From Rebecca billardiae RCC1528 (lineage: Eukaryota > Haptophyta): DNA of 64,000 bases. The stretch covers positions 2,542,001-2,606,000 of the forward strand of contig OZ251230.1 of NCBI GenBank assembly GCA_965240325.2. Reading direction: 5' to 3'. The notes beneath the pieces are model-generated. The model was not told the DNA's origin. It was given only the letters and a program-made list of their open reading frames with translations, and searched no databases. Made by a program: the position numbers and the translations under genes. Of this stretch, positions 53,658-64,000 are shown piece by piece (position 1 is the stretch's first letter; every line of letters starts with the position of its first letter).

Positions 53658-56041
53658 CTACTGCAGCTGCTCAGGCGTGTGCGTGCGACTGCCGACACCA
53701 GCCGCTCCGCCCGGACCGCCCGCCGAGCCCATCGAGCCTCGCGCGCCGCGCAGCCTGCTGCTCCCGCCGGCGCGCGGCTGCGTCGCCGCTTCCAGCGCAC
53801 TCTCGACCTCGCCCACCTGTGCCAGTGTGCGGCAGGAGGCGTGCGGGCGCGGCGCGGGCACAGCGGAGGCGTGGCGCGGCGGCGCGCGTGAGCACTTACG
53901 CGCCGACGGGGCGGGAGGCGGCGGCCGCCGGGCGCGCACGCGCGGCGCGCACCTGCGTGAGCAGAGCCTCGATGGCGGCGCGCGCCTCGGCCGCCGATTC
54001 GGCGTCGGTGTCGCCGTCGGCCACGGAGACGGTCTGCTCCGCCGCCTCGCCCGCGCCCACGGCCTGGGTTAGGGTTAGGGTTAGGGTTAGGGTTAGGGTT
54101 GGGGTTGGGGTGGGTGCGCGTCGGGGCGGCGGGTCGGGGCGGGCGGCGAGGGCGCACGGCGAGGCGTCGGCGGCGCGCGGAGCCCAGTGGCGCGCACAGA
54201 CCAGCCAAGCGCCCGGTCCGCGCGCGCACAGCCCACGCCGCGCGAGCACACCTGCAGCTGCGCCGTCAGCTCCGCGCGCTGCTGCGCCAGCCAGTCGCGC
54301 GAGCTCGCGGCGGACGCGGGCGGCGGCGGCGAGTTTGGGGCGTGCAGCTCGGCGGCCATGTGTGCGAGGAGCAGGCGGAGCTTGGCCATCTGCAGCCGCG
54401 GCTGCGCGGCGGGGGGGCGCGCGCGGGGGGCGGCGCGCGGCGCGCCGCCGCGGCCAACGCTCAAGTGAGCGCGGCGCAGGGGCGGCGGCGGCGGCGGCGC
54501 GCAGACAGACTGTTTGAAGGCACGGCGGAGTGTGCGGCGGCGCACTTGGGCGGCGGGCGGCGCGTGGGTGCGCGTACCGTGTGTCGCTTGGGCGCGGCGC
54601 TGCCGCCGGCGCTGCCCAGCCCGTCGGGGGAGAGAATGCCGCTGCCTGCGCCCGAGCCGCGCCGCCGCTTTGGGCTCTGGCCGCCGCCGCCGCCGCCGTT
54701 GTCGCTGCCGCCGCCGGCGAGCGCGTCCGCGCCCGGTGCACCCGAGCTGCTCAGCGCGCGCGGCTCGGCGGCCTCGCCCGACGTCACGACGATTGGCGGC
54801 GTGGCCGCGCGAGCGGGCGGCGGGCGCGCGGCCGGGGCGGAGGCCGGCTCGGCCGCGCCCGTGCCCGCCGCGCCGCGCCCGTCCGATGCCGCGTGCGCGC
54901 CCCGTGGCGCGTCCGCGTCCGCGGCCGCCGCGCCGGCCGCAGCCGCGCTCGCGCCGCCGTCGCGGGCGTCTGCTGCGTTGTGCTGCGCGCCATCCTGCTC
55001 GCTCTGAGGGCTCGGGCTGCGCGCGAGCATGCTCAGCTCGTCCATCGAGAAGGGCGCGGTGAAGAGGGGGCCCGGCGACGTCTGCACCGGCACGCCGGCG
55101 GAGGGCGGAGAGCCGAGCGCTGTCGCCACCTCCGCCTCGACAGCGCACTGCGCCGCGTCCGCGGCCGCGGCGGCCGCCTCCGCCTCCGCGCGCGCCGCCG
55201 CCGCCGCCGCCGCCTCCGCCTCCGCCTCCGCCTCGACGGCGGCGTGCGCCGCGTCAGCGGCGGCGGCCACCGCCTCCGCGCGCGCCGCCGCCGCGTCCGC
55301 GCCCGCGCCCGCCTCCGCCCGCCCCCCGCCCTCCGCAGAGTCCGGGCGCGGCCCATCCGAGGAGTCCTGCTGCTCGAGCGCGCGCGGCGGCCAGCACGCG
55401 CACGCGCCGGCGAGCGGCGCGCTGCGCGCGCCCGCGCGCGCGCAGCGCGCGGGCGAGTGCTCGGCGGAGGGCTGGAAGGCCGAGGGCACGGACGACGCCG
55501 CCGCCGAGTCCGCCAGCGGCTGCGCCCCCGGCTCGGCGGGCGTGCCGGCGGGCGTGGGCGGCGCGCACGACGCGGCGCCTGAGTGCGCCCCGGCCGACGC
55601 GGACGCCGACGGGGAGCGAGGCGCCGCGCGCTGGCTGCCGCCGCCGAGCTCGAGCTGGGCGGCGGCGCCCTCGACGAGCTGCTCGGCGGCGGCGGTGGCG
55701 ACGCCCGCCGCCTCGCCGCCGCTCAGCTCGACCGAGTGCACCGACCACTTGGACGACGAGCGCGTGTTGCGCTGCGCGCCACTCAGCGTCGGCACAGCGA
55801 GCGCAGACGCGGCCGCGCCGCCGCCGTACGCTCGCGGGTTGAGTGCGGGCGAGGGCGCGGGCGCGGTGGGAAGCAGCGGCGAGTGCGCGCACTGCACGCC
55901 GCCCTTCGCCGGGCTGCCCGCCGCCGAGCCGAGCGAGGACGAGCTCTGCCCCTGGAGCAGTCCGGACGTCCCGAGTCCGGACGCGCGCTTCAACACGAGA
56001 GGCTGGCACGTCAGCGGCCCGCGCTGCAGGCCGGCCCCGCC

Positions 56042-56072
<31 letters not shown>

Positions 56073-57845
56073 CCGAGCGGCGTGGGCACGCGCAGCGAGT
56101 CGGCGCTGCCGGCGGGCGGCACGGCCGGGGCGGGCCCGCCGAGCGCGCCCGCGGGCGTCCCGGGGGGCGCCGGCGTCGAGGGCGGCGCGTGCGTCTGCGG
56201 CGGCGCGGGCACGGTGCCCAACGCGCCGTCAGCCGCGCGGGCGGTCACGGCCCCGCGCAGCCGCGCGCCGCCCTCGCCCTCGCCGCCGCCCGCCAGCGCC
56301 TCGAGTGCCGCGCGCACCGCCTCGGGCCGGATGTCCGCGGTGGTGCACGCGCCCGCGACCGCGGGCGCCGCGCACCCCGCGCCGGCCTGCTGCGCCGGCG
56401 GCGGCTGCTGCCGCTGCAGCGCGCGCGGGCCGCCGCCCGCGAGCGGGCTCGGCGATGGCGCGGGTGGGCGCGGCGGGCCCGGCGGCGTCTGCGAGGCGCC
56501 GCTCGAGTCCGAGAGCGTCGCGGCCACGCCCTCCGCGAGGGCGAGCGCGGACGGGCAGCCGCGCAGCCGCGACGCCTTCGACGCCGCGATCCCGAGCATC
56601 CCCGCCGCGTGCGGGGTCGGCGAGGTCACCTGCGAGCCCTGCTCTGACGAAATCGAACCGGGGAGCGGCCCGCCGCCGCCGCCGCCGCCGCCACACCACG
56701 ACGATGGCGCGTGCGCGCCGCCGGCGTGCTGCGCGCTCGCCGCGCTCGCCGCCGCGCCGAGCACCGAGCAGTCCGTGTACGCCACGCGCCAGCCCGCGCC
56801 AGCCGCCATGCTGGTGAGCGCGCCCGCAGGCGTGTTTGGGTGCGTCGGGAAGGGCAGCGCGGTGCCACAGCTGGGGCCCGCGCCGCCGCCGCCGCCGCCG
56901 CCCGGCGCGCCGCCGAACGCGCGCGCGCACCGCGCCGCCGGCATCGCGCCGCCCGCGAACGCCGCCGCGTGCGCCGCGCCCAGCCCGGACATCGGCGTGT
57001 TCGGGTGGCAGGTCGGCGTGGTGGCGGAGGCGCCAAAGGGCTCGGGCGCGCCGCCGTCCGCCGCCGCGGCCGAGCCAGCCGACACAACTCGGGCGAGCGC
57101 GCCGCCGCCTCGGGTGAGGCTAGCGCGTCGCGCGGCGATCGAGAGGAGAGAGAGCTGCGCCGCCACCTCCGCCGACATCACGCCGCCGCGGCCGGGCAGC
57201 GGCGAGACCGAGTCCCGACGCTCCGCCTCCGCGTCCACCGCGTCCGCGCACGCCGGCAGCGCGCCTAGGCCGTCGTCAGTCCACTCCGCTCCGCGGCACT
57301 CAACCGAGCCCTCCGCGTCCGCGTCCGCGCCGCCGGCCAAGCCCGACTCCGCCTCCGCCTCCGCCTCCGCCTCCGCCTCCGCCTCGAACGACGCGTCGGG
57401 CGCGTCGGCGGCGCTGCAGCCGCCGCGCCCGTACCCGCCGTCCTCGCCGGCGTACCCGCCGGCCTCACCGCCGGCGTAACCGTCGGCGTAACCGCCGCCG
57501 TCCGGCAGCAGGCCACCCAGGGAGAGGCGCGCGCCGCCGCCCGCACCGAACGGCCTGTAGGAAGGCGAGGCGGCGGCGGCGCTCACCGCGTGCGCGGGCG
57601 GCAGGCGCTCCGCGGGCGAGAGCGCCGACGCCTCGAGCAGCCCCCGCAGCTGCGCCGCGTCCTCGAGCAGCAGCTGGCGGAGGGTCGCGATCTCGAGATC
57701 GCGATCTGCGAGCTCGGCGGCGAGATCGCGATCTGAGAGCTCGGCGGCATGCGACGCGTCGGACTCGTCCGGCAGCGCATCGGCGGCGGGCGCGTCGGCG
57801 GCGGGCGCGGCGGCGGGCGTGGCCGCGGCGGTGGCGGCGGCCGCC

Positions 57846-57883
<38 letters not shown>

Positions 57884-59395
57884 CTCCGCCTGCTCGCGTG
57901 CGGCCGCCGCGTCGGCGCGCGCCGCATCCGCCTCGGCGCGCGCCGCCTCGAGCGCCGCGGCGTGCGCCTCGGCCTCGGCCTCGCGCTGCCGCGCCGCCTC
58001 GGCCGCCGCCGCCTCAGCCACGCGCGCGCGCTCCTCCGCCGCCGCGGCGGCGTGCGCACGCGCCGCCGCCGCCTCCTCGCCGCCGCCGTCGGCGGCGGCG
58101 TCGGGCGCGCCCGCCGCGCCGCCGCCTCCGATCGACCCGAGTGCCTCCGCCGCGGCGTCGGCGGTGGCCTGGCGGTAGGCGCGCAGCTGCGCGCGGATCT
58201 CGCGCTCGAGCTTGTGCAGCGCGCCCGCCGAGCCCACGCCCTGCGCCGCCGCCGCGCGCAGCGACTCCAGCTCAGCCGCCCACGCGCCCGCGCCGGCGCC
58301 GGCCGCGCCGCCGCCCGCCGCGTCCGCAGCGCCGCCGTCGCCGCCGCCCGCGGCGCGCGCGGCGGCGGCGCGGCGCTGCGCGAGGCGCGCGGCGATCGCG
58401 GCGGCGAGCGTGGCGCCGGCGCACACGCACACGCACGCCACGCCGAGCGAGACGTTGCGCCGCTGCGCCCGTTGCAGCGCCTCCAGCCGCCCGCTCAGCT
58501 CACGCTCGCGCTCGGTGGCGCGCGCGAACGCGCGCGAGAACGCGCGCTCGAGCGCGCGCGGCCGGCGGTCGCGCGCGGCGGGCGCGGCCCAGTGCTCGAC
58601 GGCGCCGTCGACGGCAGTGAGCACCGAGCCGACGCGCGCGCGCGCGCGCTCCGCGCGCGCGTGCGCCCCCGCGCGCGCCTCCGCCGCCTTCTCGTGAGCG
58701 CTCGCGGCGGCGTGGCCGACGACGAGCGCTCCGACGACCGCGCGCCGCCCGCCGTTGAGCGCGGCGGCGGCGCGGCGGCAGGCGGCGAGGAGCGCGCGCG
58801 CCGGCGCGAGGAGGACCCTCAGCGCCGCCGCGCCGCCGGCGCCGACGCCCTCGCCCGCCCGCGCGCGCTCGAGCGCGCGCGCGAGCGCCAGGGCTGCGGC
58901 CTCGTCCGAACCGGCCGAGCCCGCGCCTGCGGCCGAGCACTGCGCGGCGAGGAAGGCGGCGGCGACGCCGCGCTCGAGCACGCCCGAGCCGTGCAGCTCG
59001 GACGCGTGGCGCGCGAGCGAGCCGCCGCCGTGCGCCACTGCCGCCACGCCGCCCGCCGCGCGCGCGCGCGCGGCGGAGGCGGCGGCGCGCGCGCCGCGCG
59101 TCGCGCCGCGCGCGCGCGCGGCGGTGGCGTTGGCGAGGCGCGCGCCCGCGCCGCGCGCGCGCTTGAGCGCCGAGCCCGTGTGCCGCGCCACGCGCGCGCG
59201 CACCGCGCCCAGCCGCGCCAGCGCCGGCGGCCGCGCGGGCGGCGGTGGCGGCGGCGGCTCGGGCGCGCGGGCCCACGACCAGCCTGAGCCGCCGCGCTGC
59301 ACCGCCGCCGCCGCCGCGGCGGGCGGCGGCGTGAGCGCGTGCGCCGCGGCGGCGCACGCGGCGGCGATCACGAGCGTGAGGGCTGCGCGCGGCAT
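53658..59395 (-). CDS. Large signal-peptide-bearing Ala/Gly-rich coiled-coil protein, 4 exons
   Basis: Exons 59395-54578, 54389-54252, 54063-53953 and 53816-53658 join in phase 0 (1741 aa). The ATG at 59395 opens a signal peptide (ALTLVIAAACAAAAHA). One further hydrophobic helix near residue 330 (LGVACVCVCAGATLAAAIAA) is followed by long coiled coils (LHKLEREIRAQLRAYRQ; EEAAAARAHAAAAAEERARV; DRDLEIATLRQLLLEDAAQL). The middle is Gly/Ser/Pro-rich and disordered, with EAEAEAEAEAEAE and two PNTP motifs (THPNTPAG, CHPNTPMS). A basic SPKRRRGS is near the end of exon 1. No enzymatic domain is seen. Possibly a membrane-tethered structural protein. Intron 2 ends in a telomere-like repeat. Confidence 0.78.
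54066..54114. repeat. Interstitial telomere-like (TTAGGG)5 array in an intron
   Basis: Five TTAGGG followed by two TTGGGG units. It lies in intron 54064-54251 of the minus-strand gene, reading CCCTAACCCTAACCCAG directly into the acceptor AG (54065-54064). Confidence 0.97.
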
Positions 59396-59818
59396 CTGCT
59401 TCGTCCGTCCAGCGTCGTTGAGCCCAGTGCCCACGGCGCCGCGGCGGCGCTCGAACCGCGCGGGAGGGCAGGCAGCCAGCGGGCTTGGTCGTTGGCGACC
59501 GAGTGCGGAGGCGGGCGGCGCCCGGCAGCGCGCTCTCGGCCTTTCGCGCATCACGCACTCGCGAGCGGCGCGTTTGCTCACCAGCTTCAAGCTGCGGCAA
59601 AGGCAAGTTCGTCGGCGGGCGACCCGTTCGCCAGCGGCGGTCCAGCTCTCGACCCGGACCTTGAGAGAGACCGGACAGCGGCTGAAAACCTTTTGCCGCC
59701 GCGCTTGCTAAGCAAGCTTTTCGCTGGCGGATGGCTGCCGCGCCTGCCGCCGCCATCCAGGTCGGCTCTGGACTCGCCGCTGCTCGCGTCGGTCCCTGCG
59801 CGCCGACAGGCGGCACCG

Positions 59819-60394
59819 ATGCCTGCGACGCGTCGAGCCAGTGACACGAGGGAGGACTGGGCGCCGAGCATGCTCCGCCGGGCGCGCGAGGCAGCGGGCA
59901 AGGCCCTCGGTGCCCTCCGCAAGCCCGCAGCCGACGGAGCGCGCGCCGTGGCCGATCGCATGCAGCGTGCCGCAAAGTCGGGCGCCGAGCGCGTCGCGAG
60001 CGCGGGCGCGTCGACGGTGAAGGCGGCGGCCGCGAGCACCGCAGCGAAGGCGCAGCAGCTGAGCGAGCAGGCCGCTCAGCGCACCCAGCGCCTGGGCTCA
60101 CAGGCCTACCGATCGGTCGCGCCGGACGTCGGCGCGCGCTGGCGCTGGTTCCGTAACCGCGCGTTCGGTGGCACCGTCATCCTCGTCTTCGTGTACGCCG
60201 TCGGCGTGTCCACGCCCAAGGCGCTGGTCGATTGGTCGATGCGCCGAGAGCAGCTGCGCGCCGAGCGCGAGCAGCGGGAGAGGGCGCTCGCGCCCGGACG
60301 AGCGAGCGACGCGCACGGCGACGGCCCGGTGGCGCACGCGCTCGAGCGCGCAGCCAGCCTCTTCCGTGACCGCGGAGCCGGTGGCGGCGCGTGA
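59819..60394 (+). CDS. Small single-pass membrane protein, Ala-rich helical N-terminus
   Basis: 191 aa, single exon, from the ATG at 59819. Residues about 18-110 are an Ala/Arg/Lys amphipathic helix with an 11-residue-like pattern (AAGKALGALRKPAADGARAV, STAAKAQQLSEQAAQRTQRL), resembling LEA or apolipoprotein helices. A single transmembrane segment follows (FGGTVILVFVYAVGVSTP, about 117-134), then a charged helix (MRREQLRAEREQRERA). No known family. It diverges from the coiled-coil gene with 423 bp between starts. Confidence 0.65.
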   Translation: MPATRRASDTREDWAPSMLRRAREAAGKALGALRKPAADGARAVADRMQRAAKSGAERVASAGASTVKAAAASTAAKAQQLSEQAAQRTQRLGSQAYRSVAPDVGARWRWFRNRAFGGTVILVFVYAVGVSTPKALVDWSMRREQLRAEREQRERALAPGRASDAHGDGPVAHALERAASLFRDRGAGGGA

Positions 60395-60891
60395 TGAATC
60401 GTCGCGTCGATGGAGGAGGCCATGGGCAGGGCGGCGGCGCATGCCGGCTTGCAGTTGCTGGCCGGTGGCTGCGCACGACGCGGGCAGACTCCGAAGACTG
60501 CGCGCGCACGACTGAGGCGCCTGACTTACGGCGGCACGTCATCATGATCAGATCGTCATTGGTACTCGGTAGCAGCGGCTGCGGGTCCGTCGTGCGGAAC
60601 AGTCACCGCGTCCGGCCCTTGCAGCCTGGGCCACGGCCGCCACCCGTCAGGATGGACTTAGCAGCCTCCCCCGTCCCGGCCGCGGGCCTCACTCTCATTC
60701 TCAACTCTTGATCAGGGCCTCACCCGCACGGTCAGGGGGCGCGGCGAACGCCGAACGGCATCGCATCTCGAGGCTGGAGATCTTTGGACGAGCGCGCTCG
60801 AGCCTCCGCCCCTCGGTCGCCACCTTGACCGTCTCGACAAGGGCGGGGGCGAGTCGTTGGCAGGCGCGCGCGCCCGCGCAGGGCGCGAGTG
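60395..60891. other. Intergenic
   Basis: About 500 bp between two same-strand genes. No coding or RNA signal recognised. Confidence 0.6.
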
Positions 60892-62206
60892 ATGAGCGCC
60901 CTGGCGTCAGTGGCGCTCGTCGCCGGCGCCGCGTGCATCGCCGCGTGCACGCCCATCGCGTGCGCCCTCCTCTTCTTCGCCGTGCAGCTCGTGCACTCAC
61001 GGGTGGCGGCCGCGCCGCGCGCCGTGCGCGCCAAGTTGGAGGAGCCGCCGCCGGAAGTGGATCTGCCGCGCGCGGTGGTCGGGCTGGTGCTGTGGTACCT
61101 GGTCGCGTGCATCGCGGTGAGCGTGCAGCGCGAGCTCGGCTGGATCGCCGGCTGCTTCGCCGTCGCGGCGTGCGTCTCGCTGCCGTTTGTCGACGGCGAC
61201 CATCGTGGCGCGCGCACGACGTCGCTGTTCACGCGCGAGACGCTGCACGAGCCGCTGACCGTGGCGTTCCTGTACGGAATGCTGCCGCTGCTGTGCGCCG
61301 TGCCGCTCCTCGTCGCCGGCCGCGGCGCCTGCCTCCACTGCTTCCTCTGGGGCCACCTCTGCTGGGACTCCGCGCGCGCCGCCGCTCTGCCCAACGCACT
61401 TGGCTGCGCTCTGCTCGTCGCCGCCGTCGTCAACTCCTTCGACGGCTTCGCGCTGCTGGACGACGCGCCGCTGCTGCCGACGCTCGTCGCGCTGCCCGTC
61501 GGTGCGCGCCGCGCGCGCGCTCGGACCCCCTCCAGCGCGCGCCCCGTTGCCTCACACGCCCCCTGCGCGCGCCCGCTCCCGCGCTCCCGCGCGCCCGCGC
61601 GCCCGCGCGCCCGCGCCACGCGCGCCCGCCGCAGGCAAAGGCCTGTACCGACTCTTCCGGCTGAATAAGGCGGGGTTCGTCTTCGGGCTGCTCATCTCCT
61701 CGCTCGTGAGCCGCGCGGTGCGGCAGCTGCTCGGCACGGTGCTGAGCGGCGCACTGGGCGCGGCCGCTCAGGCGGTGGTCGCATTCGCGGCCGCGGCGCA
61801 GCGGGTGGATGGGCCGGCGGGCGCGGTGCTCGGACTGGCGCTCGGCCAGGTGCCCGGCAGCGCCGGGGCTGCGGAGGTGGGGCTCGGCGTGGACGCGGGC
61901 GCCGGCGCGGGCGCGGCCGTGCCGCTCACGGCGCCGCCCGGCGGCTCAGGGGCCGTCTCGCACGGCCTGGGCGCGAGCGCGGCCGCGGCGCTGCCGCCAG
62001 CGGCGGCGGCCAGCGGCAGCGGCGCCGCGCCCGCAGGGCTGATGGGGTCGCTGCCAGGCCTAGCGAGCGCAGCGGGGACGGTCGGCACTGGCGCCATGGC
62101 CGTTGCTACCGAGGGTGGTCCCGCGCACAGCAGCGACTACGAGGCTGCTGAGCCAGGCCCACTCTCAGCGATCTTGGGGCTGCGAGTCCCTGCGTACCCG
62201 CGGTGA
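60892..62206 (+). CDS. Multi-pass membrane protein of unknown family, 2 exons
   Basis: Exons 60892-61501 and 61635-62206 join in phase 1, restoring LPVGKGLYRLF (393 aa). The N-terminal half has about five hydrophobic helices: ASVALVAGAACIAACTPI, AVVGLVLWYLVACIAVSV, WIAGCFAVAACVSLPFV, VAFLYGMLPLLCAVPLLV and LPNALGCALLVAAVVNSF. After the intron FRLNKAGFVFGLLISSLVSR is a probable further helix. The C-terminal 160 residues are Ala/Gly-rich. The start is the ATG of MSALASVALVAG. I do not recognise the family. Confidence 0.7.
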
Positions 62207-62562
62207 CGGGACGAGTCGGTATCGAGCCGTTGAGCTCGACTTTCTGATTCAACTACGCTAGCCGACGATCGACTATACACCTCATCGCGTCATCATCCAA
62301 CATTGTCAGTAAGCTATGCAGCGTCTATTTAGTGTCGTGACCTGGGGACTCAGTAGTAACGGACTCTCAGTAGTGAGCGTTCGTCAGAGTCGTGCCGACC
62401 GGGCACTCGGGCAGTCAGCTCGTCAAAAAAAGGACCAACGCCAACCGGCACCCTCGTCGGCTTTTCAAAACCAGGACCGCCGCGCGGGCTCGCGACGACG
62501 CAAGGGCAGCCGGGCTTGCTTTGTGCCGCGGCCCGCGAGCAGGCTGCGGCGCCGTCGCGACG
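62207..62562. other. Intergenic, 5' region of the last gene
   Basis: About 355 bp of ACTCAGTAGTAACGGACTC-like host intergenic words. The open frame upstream of 62563 has no ATG or domain. Confidence 0.6.
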
Positions 62563-63972
62563 ATGCCGTCGGCCGCTGCGTACATTCCGGTGCCGGCGGC
62601 CGCCGCGCCCGCACGCGCACCCGCCGGCACCGCCGTCTCCTACGGAGCCTCCGAGCCCGACGACTCCGCCGCCGAGGAGGAGGACGCGTGGTTCGACGTG
62701 GAGGAGGGCTTGGGCGAGGAGGGCGAGCGCGCCGACGGCTCGGCGGATGGGCCCGCGCCGAGCGCGCGCTGGCGGGCCGCGTCGCACGCGGTGGCGCTCG
62801 GCGCGCACGTGATCAGCAGGCGGCGCACGCACGTCCACGCCTTCGGCTCGCGCCCGTCCACGCGCATCGACATCTGGCTCGAGGAGATGGACCTCTCGAC
62901 CGCCGACATGCGCCGCGACCGCGACGCGATGTTCCTGCTGCTGGAGAACAGGTCGTACGGGTACCCCGGCACGGACGGCACGCTGCTCTCCAACTACCTC
63001 GCGTACTGCCTCAACCGCCACCCGCTCATCTCGATCATCACCGCGCACCCACTACACCCGTTCACGCGCGCCGAGCGCGTGATTGTGCTGCTCTGCTCCT
63101 TCTGCTGGGCGTTCTTCGTCAAGTCGATGATGCACCGGCCGGCGCTGGTGGCGCAGGCGTGGTACGTGTACTACACCGCGCTCGCGCTGCTCGTCATCCC
63201 GTACGAGATCGTGATCCGCGTCTTTGCCGTGTGCGCGTGCGTTCAGTACGACGACAGTGCAGAGGGCGTGAGCAAGAAGCGCCGGTGGGAGTGCTACGGC
63301 CGGACGGTGCTGGCGGCGCTCACGCTGTCGAACCTCGCGTTCATCGGCTGGGGCGTGTACTCCACGCTGCACGCGTACCACGTGCTCAAGCTCACGCACG
63401 CCATCACTCTCTTCCGCCAGTCGTGGACGACGATCGTCGCCAAGCTGTGGGCGATGGTGGTCTGGTTCCCGCTGTGGCAGCCGGTGTTCCTGCTGTGGTA
63501 CAACCACGACAAGGCGCGCTGGGTGAACACGCACCCGCCCGCCGACCCGTGCCACCTGTGCGCGTCCACCACCGAGGACACGCACGTGCACCCGCTGTAC
63601 TGGCTGCTCGTCACCGCCCGGCTGCGCCCGCCCGCCGCGCCGCGCCGCGCGGCGGGCTGGACGGCGGCGCACGTCCCGACGCTGCCTGTCATCGACCCGA
63701 AGGCGAAGAAGGTGTCGGTGCCGGCGCTGACCGCGCTCGCGGCGCAGCGCGCGAAGGCGCGGCGGAGCAAGAGCGCGCCCAGCACGATCGCGCGCAACCT
63801 GCCCGGCGCGCCGGCGGGCGCAGCGGAGCACAATAATGGCGGCGGCGCGGCGGCGGCCGCAGGGCCAGAGCACGCGGCAGCCTCGGCAAACGGCGGCGCG
63901 GACCGGAGGGGCCTCGGCCTCTCCGCGAGCCTCAATGCGCGGCCCGCGGCCGGCGAGATGCAGATGCTGTGA
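62563..63972 (+). CDS. Polytopic membrane protein, intronless paralogue of the 49140-52957 gene
   Basis: 469 aa, single exon, from the ATG at 62563. The acidic N-terminus (about 30-65) is followed by RIDIWLEEMDLSTADMRRDR. The shared core reads DAMFLLLENRSYGYPGTD, HPLHPFTRAERV and four hydrophobic helices at about 172-190, 200-226, 247-268 and 290-316 (VIVLLCSFCWAFFV; YYTALALLVIPYEIVIRVFA; VLAALTLSNLAFIGWGVY; LWAMVVWFPLWQPVFLLWY). A CACVQYDD motif after helix 2 and HPLYWLLVTARLR after helix 4 match the paralogue. The C-terminus is short and basic/Ala-rich (AKARRSKSAPSTIARN). Family and function unknown; both ends of the core are probably cytosolic. Confidence 0.82.
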   Translation: MPSAAAYIPVPAAAAPARAPAGTAVSYGASEPDDSAAEEEDAWFDVEEGLGEEGERADGSADGPAPSARWRAASHAVALGAHVISRRRTHVHAFGSRPSTRIDIWLEEMDLSTADMRRDRDAMFLLLENRSYGYPGTDGTLLSNYLAYCLNRHPLISIITAHPLHPFTRAERVIVLLCSFCWAFFVKSMMHRPALVAQAWYVYYTALALLVIPYEIVIRVFAVCACVQYDDSAEGVSKKRRWECYGRTVLAALTLSNLAFIGWGVYSTLHAYHVLKLTHAITLFRQSWTTIVAKLWAMVVWFPLWQPVFLLWYNHDKARWVNTHPPADPCHLCASTTEDTHVHPLYWLLVTARLRPPAAPRRAAGWTAAHVPTLPVIDPKAKKVSVPALTALAAQRAKARRSKSAPSTIARNLPGAPAGAAEHNNGGGAAAAAGPEHAAASANGGADRRGLGLSASLNARPAAGEMQML

Positions 63973-64000
63973 CCTCTTGGTCGCCACGGGGCGCCCCTCT

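Noticed and set aside
1-64000. tRNA, rRNA or CRISPR loci
   Set aside because: I looked for tRNA B-box-like GGTTCGAATCC words and regularly spaced repeats and found no convincing case; a tRNAscan or Infernal run would settle it.

Overview
This window is nuclear DNA of a very GC-rich eukaryote. The genes have short, GC-rich, phase-consistent introns with a GTGCGY-type donor and a GCAG acceptor, and several genes are typical of algae and protists. A small-multidrug-resistance (SMR) transporter carries what looks like a signal-plus-transit leader. This, with the many ankyrin-MYND, Sel1-MYND and Agenet-type proteins, suggests an alga with a secondary plastid, such as a haptophyte or pelagophyte-like lineage. 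That assignment is inference. All coordinates and splice sites were worked out by eye; exon phases were checked for each spliced model except the tentative gene at the left edge.

Layout: 0.07-1.1 kb, a tentative minus-strand gene. 2.3-4.6 kb, a GH30 glucosylceramidase. 5.3-6.6 kb, divergent FHA and SMR genes. 7.8-9.6 kb, a sulfotransferase. 9.9-12.0 kb, divergent HspQ/YccV-domain and ER cyclophilin genes. 12.0-14.6 kb, intergenic. 14.6-17.9 kb, divergent Agenet/AP2-like and Sel1-MYND genes, the latter with one apparent frameshift. 18.5-20.2 kb, divergent GNAT and macrodomain-like genes. 21.5-26.7 kb, two duplicated ankyrin-MYND genes separated by an imperfect inverted repeat. 27.0-28.1 kb, an apparently perfect 400-bp inverted repeat. 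28.2-34.8 kb, a huge coiled-coil / J-like / WW / UBA-like / kinase / RING protein. 34.8-42.5 kb, a complex array of duplicated fragments of that gene and of a neighbouring acidic-protein gene, ending in a second kinase-RING module. 43.9-48.8 kb, a region bounded by 34-bp terminal inverted repeats with degenerate and intact ORFs inside (candidate undescribed mobile element). 49.1-53.0 kb, an intron-containing four-helix membrane protein. 53.7-59.4 kb, a large secreted or membrane coiled-coil protein. 59.8-62.2 kb, two small membrane-protein genes. 62.6-64.0 kb, an intronless paralogue of the four-helix membrane protein.

The genes form no evident pathway. Recurrent themes are divergent pairs with 70-190 bp between start codons, MYND zinc-finger proteins, and very recent local duplication. 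The most notable signals are the telomere-type (CCCTAA)n arrays that abut 3' splice sites in two neighbouring genes, the TIR-bounded 4.9-kb region, the perfect 400-bp inverted repeat, and the gene-fragment array. Intergenic DNA is low-complexity, rich in short words such as GACTGAGTC, TCGTCATCA and (TA)n.
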